A stretch of 64,000 nucleotides of DNA, taken from NCBI RefSeq assembly GCF_002087235.1, contig NZ_MUIO01000021.1, forward strand, positions 1 to 64,000, read 5' to 3'. The DNA comes from Pseudomonas floridensis (GTDB lineage: Bacteria > Pseudomonadota > Gammaproteobacteria > Pseudomonadales > Pseudomonadaceae). The notes below the pieces were generated by a model. The model saw only the letters and a list, made by a program, of their open reading frames with translations, was not told where the DNA came from and made no database searches. The translations under genes and the position numbers were made by a program. Position 1 is the first letter of the stretch. Each line of letters begins with the position of its first letter. Below, piece after piece: positions 7,256-16,360 of the stretch.

Positions 7256-8758
7256 CTATGCGGCATCCACCTGTTTCTTCCTGAACACCATCGGGGTATT
7301 TGGCTTGCGGCCGTCACGCCGGTCGACGAACTCTTTCATGATCGCCAACATCGTCGAGTTGACAGCCAGAACCTGCATAGCACGGGTACACGCGACGTAA
7401 AGGAGGTTCATTTCATCGATCCATGATTCCTTTTCGTTGTCCGGGTTGAAGGGGTCGAAGGTGAAGTCCTCAGCCAGTTGCACAGCATCCCATTCCAAGC
7501 CCTTCGAACGATGCGCAGTGCTGAGAGTGATGGTGGCTTCCAGCTCATCGGCGACAGCATTGCGCCGCAGTTTGGTAAACAACTCCGGGAGATCCGCGCT
7601 GTACTGCTCGATGATCTTGATCGAGCGGTTCATCTCAGGGTCTTGGCTTTCATCGGCGATCTGCTTGTAGAGATCATAATCCGGGTATTCCTGGAGGAGT
7701 TTTTTCCCCTTCACTCGGTCACGCCACCCCTTCGATAGCGCATGTAGGTCTTCAAGATCCTGCAGGTTGTAGCCCTCGATCCCCCCAACCCAGTAGATCT
7801 TTGCACCAGTCTCTACATTGGCCAGAGCCGTCTCGATCACTCCAACCACCGTCCGGCAGAGTACGGTGCGATGTTCAAGGTCAGCCCGTAGCGCTTTTGA
7901 AACACGAGTCTCGCCACCCAGTCCAGCCAGTTGGCGGGATTCACCCTTGAACGCGAGAACCATGTTGGCGACGTGCGCAACGGCAGACCCAAACCGAAAC
8001 GACTGAGTGAGGTAATGGACTTCCGCTTTCTCCAGCCAGGTCGCATTGAGAGCGTCAACTGCCCCCCTGAAGCGGTAAAGCATTTGGTGGCCATCACCAC
8101 AAACGACTACACCCATACCGTATGCCGCCTGCTGCGCAAGCACACCTGCAATCACTGGATTGATATCCTGTGCCTCATCCCCCAGCGCAATATCATAACG
8201 GTCCCGCAAGTTTGGCTTCGAGAGAGCCCAGAGCTTGAGATACCCATCGTGTGTCTGATTGGCAGCCTGGTTATGGATGTCGCACATTTGCAACCAAAGT
8301 TGCCTGGCACCTTCTACGATGCTGCCGGCGGCGCGCTTCATTCGGTCCGTTTTGAGCTTACTGGCGGGGCAATGACATACCTCGATGTCGTCATCAGCGC
8401 TGGCCAGATAATTGTTCAGCGTTTCTTGCACGCTGCGCACCATCTCCCAGTTCTGTGAGCCGATAACTCTCGCGATGTCGGTCAGGCGCAGATTGCTTGT
8501 GAGCTTGTGTTTGTACTTCGATCCGATCGACGCATAAGCCAAGCCGTGGGCTGTTTTGCACGTCACGTTCGGCGGAAACTTTTGCTTGGCAGCAATCTCG
8601 ACGCTCTTGTTGTAGCAGAGGTAGAGCAAACGGCATTGAGGCCGGGCCTTGGCGTAGCCAACAAGCGTGGTTGTCTTCCCTGTTCCAGCAAAAGCCACCA
8701 GCTTGACGATACGGGCCAACGAGTTAATCGCCGGTTCCTGTTCGTGGGTGAATTTCAT
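7256..8758 (-). CDS. UvrD/Rep-like superfamily 1 helicase
   Basis: 500 residues from ATG 8758. Walker A AFAGTGKTTTL, Walker B GDEAQDINP, motif III/IV QSFRFG and the C-terminal motifs STAHRSKGLEWDAV and NLLYVACTRAM define an SF1A helicase. It is shorter than UvrD (720) and lacks the large 1B/2B insertions. It is paralogous to the helicase at 36574. Motif CTTGGGTTT (8808-8816, minus) lies 50 bp upstream. Likely role: unwinding during plasmid replication, transfer or repair. Confidence 0.88.
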   Translation of the reverse strand: MKFTHEQEPAINSLARIVKLVAFAGTGKTTTLVGYAKARPQCRLLYLCYNKSVEIAAKQKFPPNVTCKTAHGLAYASIGSKYKHKLTSNLRLTDIARVIGSQNWEMVRSVQETLNNYLASADDDIEVCHCPASKLKTDRMKRAAGSIVEGARQLWLQMCDIHNQAANQTHDGYLKLWALSKPNLRDRYDIALGDEAQDINPVIAGVLAQQAAYGMGVVVCGDGHQMLYRFRGAVDALNATWLEKAEVHYLTQSFRFGSAVAHVANMVLAFKGESRQLAGLGGETRVSKALRADLEHRTVLCRTVVGVIETALANVETGAKIYWVGGIEGYNLQDLEDLHALSKGWRDRVKGKKLLQEYPDYDLYKQIADESQDPEMNRSIKIIEQYSADLPELFTKLRRNAVADELEATITLSTAHRSKGLEWDAVQLAEDFTFDPFNPDNEKESWIDEMNLLYVACTRAMQVLAVNSTMLAIMKEFVDRRDGRKPNTPMVFRKKQVDAA

Positions 8759-8904
8759 GCCTTGGATCTCCGTTCTGATATGCCTCCATGGTTGCATAGT
8801 CACGTACAAACCCAAGTGGGACTGATAGCTCTACTCTTCAGGACATTTGGGTATTCCTGGATAGCTGGCAATGTCTTCTCAAACCCGGAATCAGAGCAGC
8901 AACC

Positions 8905-9219
8905 ATGACTTACGACGAGACCCTTTCCTCCTATCGGCATCTTCTTGAAGCCAATCCAGGGAAAGCTTTGAAAATCAGCGACGATTGCTACGCGGTTTTG
9001 ATCGGCGGAACCTTGAGCGGGGCATACATCAACTTGGATGGGACTGTTGATCTCGGGACAATCTTTGAGTTTGATCGTGAAGGCTGGGATGCAGAGTGCG
9101 AGTGCTGGGAAGGTGATGTCTCTGGGGTGCAAACAGCATTTTGCATAGCCACGCCCTCCCTCGTTGAGATTCCTGTTCCTGGTGCGGGAAGTAGCACGCC
9201 CAACCAGAGGAAAAAATAA
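8905..9219 (+). CDS. Hypothetical protein
   Basis: 104 residues, acidic and rich in D, E and aromatic residues (DREGWDAECECWEGD). No signal peptide or membrane helix and no family recognised. Transcribed divergently from the helicase gene and followed 106 bp later by another short gene on the same strand. Confidence 0.55.
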   Translation: MTYDETLSSYRHLLEANPGKALKISDDCYAVLIGGTLSGAYINLDGTVDLGTIFEFDREGWDAECECWEGDVSGVQTAFCIATPSLVEIPVPGAGSSTPNQRKK

Positions 9220-9325
9220 TGCTAGGGTTACCCGGCAAATCGAAGCCAAACAGGGCCCTGGGAAGGCCATTTGGGATTTTAGACACTGCTGGCAGGATGA
9301 ATACAGATAAAGGGAGCCGTAGCTT

Positions 9326-9667
9326 ATGACAGCCATCCAACTTTTCCAGCAGCGCCAATCGGAGCCGGTCTGCACCGATTTGATTCAGATGATTCGCGAC
9401 GGCATGATTCGACGGCTTAAGCGATTTGTTGTAGAGCCATATGATGACGGCATCACCTGGGGAATTCAGACAGTCGCAATAGCAACACCAGACGCTGATG
9501 ACGGCGACCAGTTTCCTGTCGTGATTGTCGACCTTCACGAAGATGATCAGGCTGCAATGTCGTTTGCTTTAAGCGTCTTCGACGCGCTCAAAACCGCAGG
9601 CCGAGCATCAAGCGAGGATGTATGCCAATGGAGGCGAAGCCTCTTTACGCTTGTACCTAGTTACTGA
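9326..9667 (+). CDS. Hypothetical protein
   Basis: 113 residues, no recognised domain. Soluble and acidic in its middle (ATPDADDGDQFPVVIVDLHEDD). It has SD GGGAG before the ATG and a clear terminator after the stop, so it forms the end of a plus-strand unit that runs toward repA from the other side. Confidence 0.6.
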   Translation: MTAIQLFQQRQSEPVCTDLIQMIRDGMIRRLKRFVVEPYDDGITWGIQTVAIATPDADDGDQFPVVIVDLHEDDQAAMSFALSVFDALKTAGRASSEDVCQWRRSLFTLVPSY

Positions 9668-9691
9668 GCATTTACCTGCCCAGACCAATCC

Positions 9692-9715
9692 AACCCGCCA
9701 CCAAGGCGGGTTTTT
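9692..9715 (+). terminator. Rho-independent terminator
   Basis: AACCCGCCaccaaGGCGGGTTTTT, 25 bp after the preceding plus-strand gene. It separates that unit from the 3' end of repA. Confidence 0.8.
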
Positions 9716-9832
9716 GCTTTGGAGTCGGCACCAAAAGGACAACAAATGACGACTGGTGCGCCTGGATGATACTGAACGTCGCGGGGAACCCTGTTAGAAA
9801 AGGCACAAACGGTCGTCAGATGACGACGCATG

Positions 9833-10699
9833 CTATTCTGGGTGCTCTTCATCCTCAGCCGAAACAGTGAACAGCAGCCCAGCTTCCTGAGCTTCCGCCA
9901 ACTCACCCAACGGCTGAGTAGCCAGCCATTCGCTATCTTCTGCGGGGTCAAACTCAGGGAGAGGGGGAAGATCTTCAGGCTCAAGTTCCAGATTAAGCGG
10001 GAGCTGTGCGACGTCACGGAAAGTGAACTTGATTGCGATTACCTTCCGCCCTTCCCTCTTCAACTCGTAGCTGACATCCAGGTTGCTCTTAGTCTTCAGC
10101 TCCGCAACCGCCGGATCTATAACTCTCTGGCGAAGGTTGTTGAATCGTTGATAGGCATCCGACAATCCGAGGGCGACCCGCAAGGATTCGACCTCAATGT
10201 AGGCCCATCCTGTCTTCCGAAACTGCATCAGCATCTCAAACAGACGGAACGAATGGCTGGAGTCCAGGCAGGCAACCCGCCGAAGATCATAGCTAGTCAC
10301 TTTGCTGTACAGCATCGTGAGATAGGGCATGACATGGATGGTGAACGACAATTCAACGCGACCTTCACCATCCAAATACTTGGCCCGATCAACCCAACGC
10401 TTCCGCTCCATGCCTGACCCGTCAAAGGTCTTAATATCGCGCTCGTATAGCTCATCAGCAGCCACTTTCATCTGCTCATATGCATGCCTGAGCTGGACGC
10501 CGTAGATATCCGAATAGTCCACGGCCGAAACAGACACCTTTTTCGGCATGGGCCTTCTTGGATCGAGCTTGCTGATAGCCGCGAGGATCAACCGCTGCTC
10601 GTTGAGCGTCAGCCGGTACGACGCGGTAATTAGCGTATTGGATTTGGTAACCCGGAGCGGCTTTGGTTCCGGCTTGTCAGGTTTGGGTAAATTGGACAT
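9833..10699 (-). CDS. repA: Replication initiator RepA (Rep_3 type)
   Basis: 288 residues from ATG 10699 (SD GGGG; a GTG at 10711 is possible). Two winged-helix domains typical of Rep_3 initiators are visible: LTLNEQRLILAAISKL near the N-terminus, and SHSFRLFEMLMQFRKTGW with the VEYLR-like block and RVIDPAVAELK in the second half. It would bind the iterons directly upstream, open the AT-rich DNA and recruit the host helicase. An iteron-like copy at 10737-10752 overlaps the expected promoter, suggesting autorepression. The tail is acidic. Confidence 0.88.
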   Translation of the reverse strand: MSNLPKPDKPEPKPLRVTKSNTLITASYRLTLNEQRLILAAISKLDPRRPMPKKVSVSAVDYSDIYGVQLRHAYEQMKVAADELYERDIKTFDGSGMERKRWVDRAKYLDGEGRVELSFTIHVMPYLTMLYSKVTSYDLRRVACLDSSHSFRLFEMLMQFRKTGWAYIEVESLRVALGLSDAYQRFNNLRQRVIDPAVAELKTKSNLDVSYELKREGRKVIAIKFTFRDVAQLPLNLELEPEDLPPLPEFDPAEDSEWLATQPLGELAEAQEAGLLFTVSAEDEEHPE

Positions 10700-10736
10700 G
10701 TCTGGCCCCACGATTAGTAACGGAACCCTACAGATA

Positions 10737-11072
10737 GATTACGCTGTAGTCGATACCCAGAAGTCGGTTAGGCTCTCGGGCCTAGTAAAAATGGGCCTTA
10801 CAGCCAACCACCTCATCAGATCGTAAAACAATGGATGGATCTGTAGTCGATAGACAGTAGCCGTAATCTGTAGTCGATTGGCATCCGTTAGCCATGTAGA
10901 ACAGCCGTAATCTGTAGTCGAAAGAGTGGGTGACCTTCGATCCACAGCCGTAATCTGTAGTCGATACCGAAAATAAGGCTGCAAAACTACCTGGTGATCC
11001 CCTTCCACACAGAGCCGTAATCTGTAGTCGTATCGAGCTGGGGACTCTAAAAACAGCCGTAATCTGTAGTCG
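10737..11072 (+). repeat. Iteron cluster 1 (repA-proximal)
   Basis: Five exact copies of CCGTAATCTGTAGTCG at 10861, 10905, 10948, 11015 and 11057, plus degenerate copies at about 10737 and 10835. Spacings of 44, 43, 67 and 42 bp are near multiples of 21-22 bp, keeping the copies on one face of the helix. These are the likely RepA-binding sites for control and replication. Confidence 0.92.
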
Positions 11073-11301
11073 ATAGGTCCAGGTATGGAGCTGAATGACT
11101 TTTTTTTTGGCGAATCCGCCAGGGAATAGGACAAAACATCTAAGATCGCCAAATAAACGGCGAACAAATGAAAATATCCATTAAAAACAATGGGTTACAT
11201 AGGTTTATGGGTAAAAAAAGGGAACGCGGGCAAATTCAGAACACAAATTTGCTTGAAATCGAGCCATAGAAACTCAAACTCGTGCTACGTGCAGCATCCA
11301 T
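11073..11301. other. AT-rich spacer between iteron clusters
   Basis: No gene. It contains nine T in a row near 11100 and long A/T-rich stretches at 11160-11280. It may be the region opened during initiation or a looping spacer between the two clusters. Confidence 0.5.
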
Positions 11302-11464
11302 CAGCCGGAATCTGTAGTCGTTAGACGCGTCCCAGGCCCTGCGTCAGGCCTGTGGATAACGGCCGGAATCTGTAGTCGTCATAGCCGGAATCTGTAGTCG
11401 CTTCAGCCGTAATCCATAGTCGCAAAGCCGGAATCTGTAGTCGCAATGCCGTAATTTGTAGTCG
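11302..11464 (+). repeat. Iteron cluster 2 (origin-type, with variant bases)
   Basis: Six copies starting at 11305, 11363, 11385, 11407, 11428 and 11449; the last five are spaced 21-22 bp apart. Four carry CCGGAATC instead of CCGTAATC, and two have other changes. The tight spacing differs from cluster 1, so this is more likely the initiation array. AT-rich DNA follows at 11505-11600. Confidence 0.9.
11351..11359 (-). promoter_or_regulatory. DnaA box
   Basis: TGTGGATAA, the complement of the perfect DnaA box TTATCCACA, inside iteron cluster 2. It suggests host DnaA helps RepA at this origin. Confidence 0.75.
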
Positions 11465-11713
11465 ATGATCCTCTGGAGGCCACGTAATACAAGGGCTCCA
11501 GCTCTCTAAAAACAAGAGAACAACAAGAGAAAAACAGTTAAAAGGCTTTTAAAACTGAAAAGCCAATTTTTCTGAGGGTTGAAAAGCCAAAGCCAAACGC
11601 ACGCTCAGAATCCGATGGCTGTTTTTCCGACGACAATTCGGTTCGAAAGCAGCACACCCACCAGGTCGGCGAGGAGAAAATGATCCCATCCGAATATGAC
11701 CTGGAGGAACTCA
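11465..11713. promoter_or_regulatory. AT-rich end of oriV
   Basis: No gene. The stretch 11505-11600 is rich in A and contains repeated AACAAGAGA and AAAAGCC units next to the dense iteron array, as expected of the DNA-unwinding element of an iteron origin. Confidence 0.55.
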
Positions 11714-12193
11714 ATGAATACTGCCGCTTTCGCGGGCGTCGCAGCTTATCTGCTCAGCATGGCTGTCATAGCGCCGGAGCCGGTAAGCCTGACTGTAGGC
11801 GTCACAACGATCTTGGACGTCCAGCAGCAGTACACAATCATCGACAACATAGGTACCTCCTATACCGGTGGGCCGGTACTGAATCTTTCCGAGTGGGAGG
11901 TCAACCTCGATGGTGTCACTGACATTCAGCTGGCTTTCAACGCTGATGGGGTCTTGGATGTAGCTACGGTGAAAGCTGACAAACTCCATCTGGGCGAAGT
12001 ACTGGAAGGCATGAGAAGCCAGCTTAAGATCAGCAGTGATGAATCCTCCCATGGCTTTGAAAACGTAACTTTCTTGTCCGGATCAACAGAAGTAGTTATC
12101 GAATCACACCCTATGGATGCCCAATTCACAGTCAACTACATCAGCGCGGATTTCAAACGCGCACGCAACGACGCCCAAAAACAGTACGCCTGA
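11714..12193 (+). CDS. Hypothetical protein with N-terminal hydrophobic segment
   Basis: 159 residues from ATG 11714 (SD GGAGG at 11703). The first 25 residues (NTAAFAGVAAYLLSMAVIA) look like a signal peptide or anchor; the rest is beta-rich and polar (LDGVTDIQLAFNADGVLD). No family recognised. It lies between oriV and parA on the plus strand. Confidence 0.6.
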   Translation: MNTAAFAGVAAYLLSMAVIAPEPVSLTVGVTTILDVQQQYTIIDNIGTSYTGGPVLNLSEWEVNLDGVTDIQLAFNADGVLDVATVKADKLHLGEVLEGMRSQLKISSDESSHGFENVTFLSGSTEVVIESHPMDAQFTVNYISADFKRARNDAQKQYA

Positions 12194-12208
12194 TCGCTGA
12201 CCTGGACT

Positions 12209-12228
12209 CTCGTTTAACCTAAAACGAG
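12209..12228. promoter_or_regulatory. Inverted repeat upstream of parA
   Basis: CTCGTTTaacctaAAACGAG, a perfect 7-bp inverted repeat with a 6-bp centre, 186 bp before parA and 16 bp after the previous stop. There is no T-run, so an operator for ParA's N-terminal HTH is as likely as a transcript hairpin. Confidence 0.4.
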
Positions 12229-12394
12229 TTCGGGTTTAATCTACAAAATACCCAAGCTAAGCCGAACTGCGAGATGAGAAATGACGTTTCCAGTTCGGTT
12301 TCATAGGCCAAAATCCCACGTGTACCATGATTTTCCTTGAAAAAGCGCCTTAACGTATTATGATCCATCTGTATTCAACAATGCAGGGATCGTC

Positions 12395-13528
12395 ATGCAG
12401 CAGCCAAGCGAGCAGTTTGAAGAGGAATCCGTCTATTTCACTGATTTCTCCACCCTCCTCTACCCCCCAAAATTTGCAGCCGATTGTTTTGGATTGACTA
12501 CCCGTCGTCTTCAAGACATTGAGGATGAAAACGGGCTCGAAATTCGCCGTATTGCTCGCGGCACTGTCCCAACTCGGGCTTATACACTCAGTGATATTTT
12601 CGATATCGCAGCGATCCGCAGAGCGAAAGGTCAAGCAAAGGGGCTACCACGGCAGGTTGTGATTTCAACTTTCGTTCCCAAGGGCGGCACAGGAAAAACG
12701 ACCGTAACAGTCAACCTGGCAATTTACCTTCAGATGCAAGGACTCCGGATTCTTATCATTGATAACGATCCCCAGGGCGACTCGTCGAGCGAGCTGGGGT
12801 ATGACCCAGACTTGGCAAGGTCTGACCTTGAATCGATGGGAATTCCTCCAGAGCGCTATGTTGAGGGCAATCTAGGGAATCTTCTGAGCCCAGAGCTGAG
12901 AGGTCGACAATTCGAGCCATTGTCTTTTGATCAAGTCATCAAAAAACCATTCGGGGAGAACGGCCCCCATCTCATCCCAGCTGACGCGTACCTCGAGGAT
13001 CTTGTTGTTGCTTTAGACGCCGAAAACAATATGGATTTCTGGTATGCAGACTGGCTGGAGCGAGCCAGAACCGGAGAGATTCCCGGTATTGATACGTCAT
13101 CCTATGACGTGATCCTTTTCGACAATGCCCCTACCGCTTCTCGGCTCACAAAAAACTCCATCGTCGCTAGCGACTTTGTTATCTGCCCTGTTCGTATGGA
13201 TAAATTCTCTTTCCGCGCCCTTATGCGGTTGAATGAATGGATGGTTCGATTTGCCAAGGCATACCGTCGCTCCCCTGTTGTTCTCGCAATCCCGACAATG
13301 TTCATCAGGAACCGTAAACGCATTTTGAATAACCTTGTTGTTCTGAACGATCTCTTCCCTGGTCGGGTCGCTGAAGAAAAGCTCTATTACTCAGAAGATT
13401 ATGGTAAGGCGCTCGACCAGGGAATTCCTCTGATCGTATGGAAAGGCGCTACCAATAAAACGATCGACTCTATGCGCTCAGTTTTTAGTGAAGCACTCCA
13501 AAAGGTCCGGGAGTTTGCATCTCAGTGA
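12395..13528 (+). CDS. parA: Plasmid partition ATPase ParA (type Ia)
   Basis: 377 residues. The N-terminal 90 residues contain a MerR-like HTH (PPKFAADCFGLTTRRLQDIE), as in type Ia ParA proteins that repress their own operon. The deviant Walker A is VPKGGTGKTTVTVNLA, the A' motif lies in IDNDPQGDSS, and Walker B in VILFDNAPT. ATP-bound ParA coats nucleoid DNA and moves ParB-loaded plasmid copies. parB follows after the 36-bp repeats. Confidence 0.93.
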   Translation: MQQPSEQFEEESVYFTDFSTLLYPPKFAADCFGLTTRRLQDIEDENGLEIRRIARGTVPTRAYTLSDIFDIAAIRRAKGQAKGLPRQVVISTFVPKGGTGKTTVTVNLAIYLQMQGLRILIIDNDPQGDSSSELGYDPDLARSDLESMGIPPERYVEGNLGNLLSPELRGRQFEPLSFDQVIKKPFGENGPHLIPADAYLEDLVVALDAENNMDFWYADWLERARTGEIPGIDTSSYDVILFDNAPTASRLTKNSIVASDFVICPVRMDKFSFRALMRLNEWMVRFAKAYRRSPVVLAIPTMFIRNRKRILNNLVVLNDLFPGRVAEEKLYYSEDYGKALDQGIPLIVWKGATNKTIDSMRSVFSEALQKVREFASQ

Positions 13529-13530
13529 TT

Positions 13531-13617
13531 GGTGCTCGGAGCACCACTTGGCTGTTGAGCCTTTCTGGTGCTCGGAGCACCACTTGGCTGCTGAGCCTCA
13601 CTGGTGCTCGGAGCACC
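13531..13617 (+). repeat. Three 36-bp repeats with palindromes, candidate parS
   Basis: GGTGCTCGGAGCACC occurs at 13531, 13567 and 13603, exactly 36 bp apart, with flanking CACTTGGCTG and TGAGCC also repeated. The 15-bp unit is a palindrome with one central base. Position between parA and parB suits a centromere bound by ParB, or an operator for parB expression. Confidence 0.85.
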
Positions 13618-13687
13618 ACTTGAGAACATCAGCAGACCCAGAGTTTAGATGCGCTCCACGTTACAGCGGTTAATTGAAGGAGAAATC

Positions 13688-14716
13688 ATGGCTAAGTCAG
13701 AGGATTTTCCAGGGAAGCCAAAAGATGCGCCTACCTGGATGTCAGGCGTCAAAAGGAAGCCGGCAGAATTGCCAGAACCCAATTTAAGAGTTTCGGTTAA
13801 GGAAATGCTTGCTCAACAACAGGTCAATGAGCCAGCTGCTGAACAAGCGGTAGCGGCCACCACGGTGGAGAATAATCAGGTCAAAGTGTCCGGAAATGTT
13901 CTTGAAACGGGAGCCCAGAACGGTGTCATAGCCGAGATCCGCACGACCAAAATACGGGTATCGCCATTCCAGCCACGTCTGGCATTCAGCGAGACAGCTA
14001 TCGAAGACCTTGCAAATTCGATCGCTTCTGTTGGCCTGGCCAAGCCAGTCACTGTCAGGCCGATAGGTGGTGGCATTTATGAGCTGGTTGGCGGTGAGCG
14101 CAGATGGCGTGCTCACAAATTGCTGGGGCGGGAGACCATTACGTCATATGTCCGAGAAATGGACGACGCCTTGGCGCAGATCCTTGCCCTGACGGACAAC
14201 GAAGGCCAAGAAGCGCTCACGGAGTACGAACGAGGTAAATCATACGCAAAGATCTTGGACTCTGGAGGAGAGCCATCGGTCAGAGCCCTGGGCCGCCGGT
14301 TAGGAGTCAATCACTCTATAGTGAGTAGATGCCTATTGCTGATGGACCTTCCAAATGAAGTGAAAGCCATTTTGGACACGAATCCAGGACTCATCGGTGG
14401 GAAACGGGCGAAGGATTTTATTGAGTTCAGCAGTAAAGAGCCCCAACTAATTCTGAAAGCCGTGACGGCTATGCGGGACGAGCAATGGACTCAGGAGCAT
14501 GCTCTGAGGTGGGTTGCGAAGGAAATCGCCTCGCGCGATCAGCAGAAATCGCCGAGCAAGTTTACTGATAAAGAGATAAGTGGAATCGGCAAGGTGCGGG
14601 TAGACGGGAAAAAGGTAGAGCTCCGATGTGAGAAAACTGTCGACGCCAAGAGGTTGGCTGAGCAGTTTGAGGCCTTTTTGAAGACCATCGATCGCTCTCT
14701 GATCCTAAGCGAATGA
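13688..14716 (+). CDS. parB: Plasmid partition protein ParB
   Basis: 342 residues from ATG 13688 (SD GAAGGAG). The ParB N-terminal domain carries SPFQPRLAF and the box II-like VGGERRWRAHK; the HTH is at VRALGRRLGVNHSIVSR. A basic, helical C-terminus would dimerise. It binds parS, probably the 36-bp repeats just upstream, and stimulates ParA. Confidence 0.93.
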   Translation: MAKSEDFPGKPKDAPTWMSGVKRKPAELPEPNLRVSVKEMLAQQQVNEPAAEQAVAATTVENNQVKVSGNVLETGAQNGVIAEIRTTKIRVSPFQPRLAFSETAIEDLANSIASVGLAKPVTVRPIGGGIYELVGGERRWRAHKLLGRETITSYVREMDDALAQILALTDNEGQEALTEYERGKSYAKILDSGGEPSVRALGRRLGVNHSIVSRCLLLMDLPNEVKAILDTNPGLIGGKRAKDFIEFSSKEPQLILKAVTAMRDEQWTQEHALRWVAKEIASRDQQKSPSKFTDKEISGIGKVRVDGKKVELRCEKTVDAKRLAEQFEAFLKTIDRSLILSE

Positions 14717-14827
14717 GAATCAATAACTGTAACTAAATATTTCAGGCGCTAAACCGGTTAGAAAACGTGCACACGAAGGCGATGTGCCATGACAGAATAT
14801 GGTTTTCAGACTACGAGATAAGGACAT

Positions 14828-15148
14828 ATGGCAACCGCAGTCGCGCAACCAGAACACAGAGTGGTGCAACCGCAGACACGATTCACCGCTCTCGCACAGC
14901 TGTCCAAGATTGAGCCTGAGCACCTACTCGGCCTGAGCCGTATTGAGCTGTTTTCGGTGATTTCAGAGCATTGGCTGAAGTGTTCTGCTCCCGCTCGGAT
15001 TCACATGTTGAGCAGCGAAGATCGATTCATCCGCGGCGAAGCGCGGGCTCAAAACAAAGCATTAAGCGTTACGCAAATTTGCGTGGACCAAGCTCCAGGG
15101 ATTATTTATGAGCAATTCAACCAAACACCGTATCTCACTGGCGTATGA
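14828..15148 (+). CDS. Hypothetical protein downstream of parB
   Basis: 106 residues, no recognised domain; helical around LSRIELFSVISEHWLK. SD AAGGA precedes the ATG. Its 3' end overlaps the next gene by 41 bp, so the two are probably co-expressed. Confidence 0.55.
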   Translation: MATAVAQPEHRVVQPQTRFTALAQLSKIEPEHLLGLSRIELFSVISEHWLKCSAPARIHMLSSEDRFIRGEARAQNKALSVTQICVDQAPGIIYEQFNQTPYLTGV

Positions 15149-15413
15149 GCACGAAGGTGAGGTGAGACAGGCCACAGCTGAGGTAAACCAATCGAAGGCG
15201 AGCATCACCTTCAACGGGCTTCCCAGCGTAAAGTTTCAAGTGTCACTGAGCGATCCAGAACATGTGACATTGCAGTTGCCAACTGACCGCGTTGGAAAAA
15301 AACCAACGGTTTCTTGCGACATATCCTCTATCCCTGAGTTGGAAGCGGCGATGGTCGAGGTGCGCAGGCAAGGTTGGCTCGGGCCAAAGGTGTCAGTGAG
15401 TGAGTGCGGATGA
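15108..15413 (+). CDS. Hypothetical protein
   Basis: 101 residues, predicted mostly beta-strand (ISLAYEHEGEVRQATAEV, VKFQVSLSDPEHVTLQL). No signal peptide. Overlaps the preceding gene in another frame. No family recognised. Confidence 0.55.
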   Translation: MSNSTKHRISLAYEHEGEVRQATAEVNQSKASITFNGLPSVKFQVSLSDPEHVTLQLPTDRVGKKPTVSCDISSIPELEAAMVEVRRQGWLGPKVSVSECG

Positions 15414-15972
15414 ACCCGCGTCGGTGCCTTGCTCCGAGATCTGGGCGAGTGGAGTTGACCCCAAGGAATCGCACAAGTTCATCCTTTTGCACAAATCGCA
15501 ATTGACCCTCAAGCTCTTTCGTTACTCTGCTGTCCTAGTGCGCGCAGAGAGTAGGCCAGGAGGCCGCAGGCCTAGCAGGGAAGCTCAAAGAAGGCTGTCC
15601 CGGAGCATCCCAGGCTCCGGTCGGGAAATGATCTACATAGATCCCCGCAGTAATCTATGCTTCCACCAGCCTGATCGCCTTTCTTCTGTAAAGGATCGAG
15701 CTTACGCCGGGCAGGAAACTCAAAGCATCAATTCAACGAAACTAATTACGCCTTAAATGGTCTGTGATGGCCTAATGTTTGCAGTAGACATGGCCCTAGC
15801 TTATGCTGTGCTATGAGACAATTTTTTATAGGATTTGCCGTTCTGCGACCAGTTTACGAGCTGAAAAATGACGAACTTTTGACGCCGTTTCTGTGTAGTT
15901 ATGCGGAACTGTATATCTATACACTGATTAGCATGCAGCCTTTGCCTTGACAGAAAATACCGAGATTCAGCC
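15414..15972. other. 558-bp gene-poor region with hairpins, possible small RNA
   Basis: No convincing gene; the 118-codon frame at 15400-15756 is low in coding character. Structure is concentrated at 15550-15690: GGCCAGGAGGCC (AGGA in the loop), CCGGAGCatcccagGCTCCGG, and CATAGATccccgcagtaATCTATG. GGA triplets are frequent. A TTGACC box near 15503 could start a transcript. An untranslated RNA is possible but not shown. Confidence 0.35.
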
Positions 15973-16170
15973 ATGATCACAAAGATGCCGCCCCATGTAG
16001 TCAGAAGCTTTCCCTACTGGGAAACGCCACCAGAGCCGGGCCAGGATTTGCATGAATTGAAATGGGGTGTCATGGAAGTCCTTTCAGACAAATCGCTTAG
16101 ATTTGTTGACACTAAACCGGATCAAGCAGCACTCGAAGAACTAATAAGCCAACTTCAAGAGAAGATTTAA
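15973..16170 (+). CDS. Hypothetical small protein
   Basis: 65 residues, helical C-terminus (QAALEELISQLQEKI), family unknown. A terminator follows 40 bp after the stop, so it is a single-gene unit. Confidence 0.5.
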   Translation: MITKMPPHVVRSFPYWETPPEPGQDLHELKWGVMEVLSDKSLRFVDTKPDQAALEELISQLQEKI

Positions 16171-16210
16171 TTTTGATTTAATTTGTTGTTTTGGCTTCTC
16201 TAGAACACTA

Positions 16211-16239
16211 ACCCCTGCTTATACGGCAGGGTTTTTTTT
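16211..16239 (+). terminator. Rho-independent terminator
   Basis: ACCCCTGCttatacGGCAGGGT followed by eight T, after the 65-residue gene. Confidence 0.85.
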
Positions 16240-16360
16240 GAGTGAACAGTGAGCCTAGAGTAGCGACAATGATCGCGAATTCAGACGTAAAAACGACCTG
16301 AAAAAGCGTCATTTGTGCACGTCTTCGACGTATCGTTCTTGGATAAACAGGAACGAGAAG

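Noticed and set aside
10861..11464. The CCGTAATCTGTAGTCG repeats as a CRISPR array
   Set aside because: 16-bp units in 21-22-bp steps beside repA with a DnaA box are iterons.
13531..13617. The three 36-bp repeats as a CRISPR array
   Set aside because: The spacers are also repeated, the unit is a short palindrome, and the site lies between parA and parB; a centromere fits better.
15400..15756. A 118-codon frame after the 101-residue gene
   Set aside because: Composition is unlike neighbours and it runs through strong hairpins; more likely untranslated.
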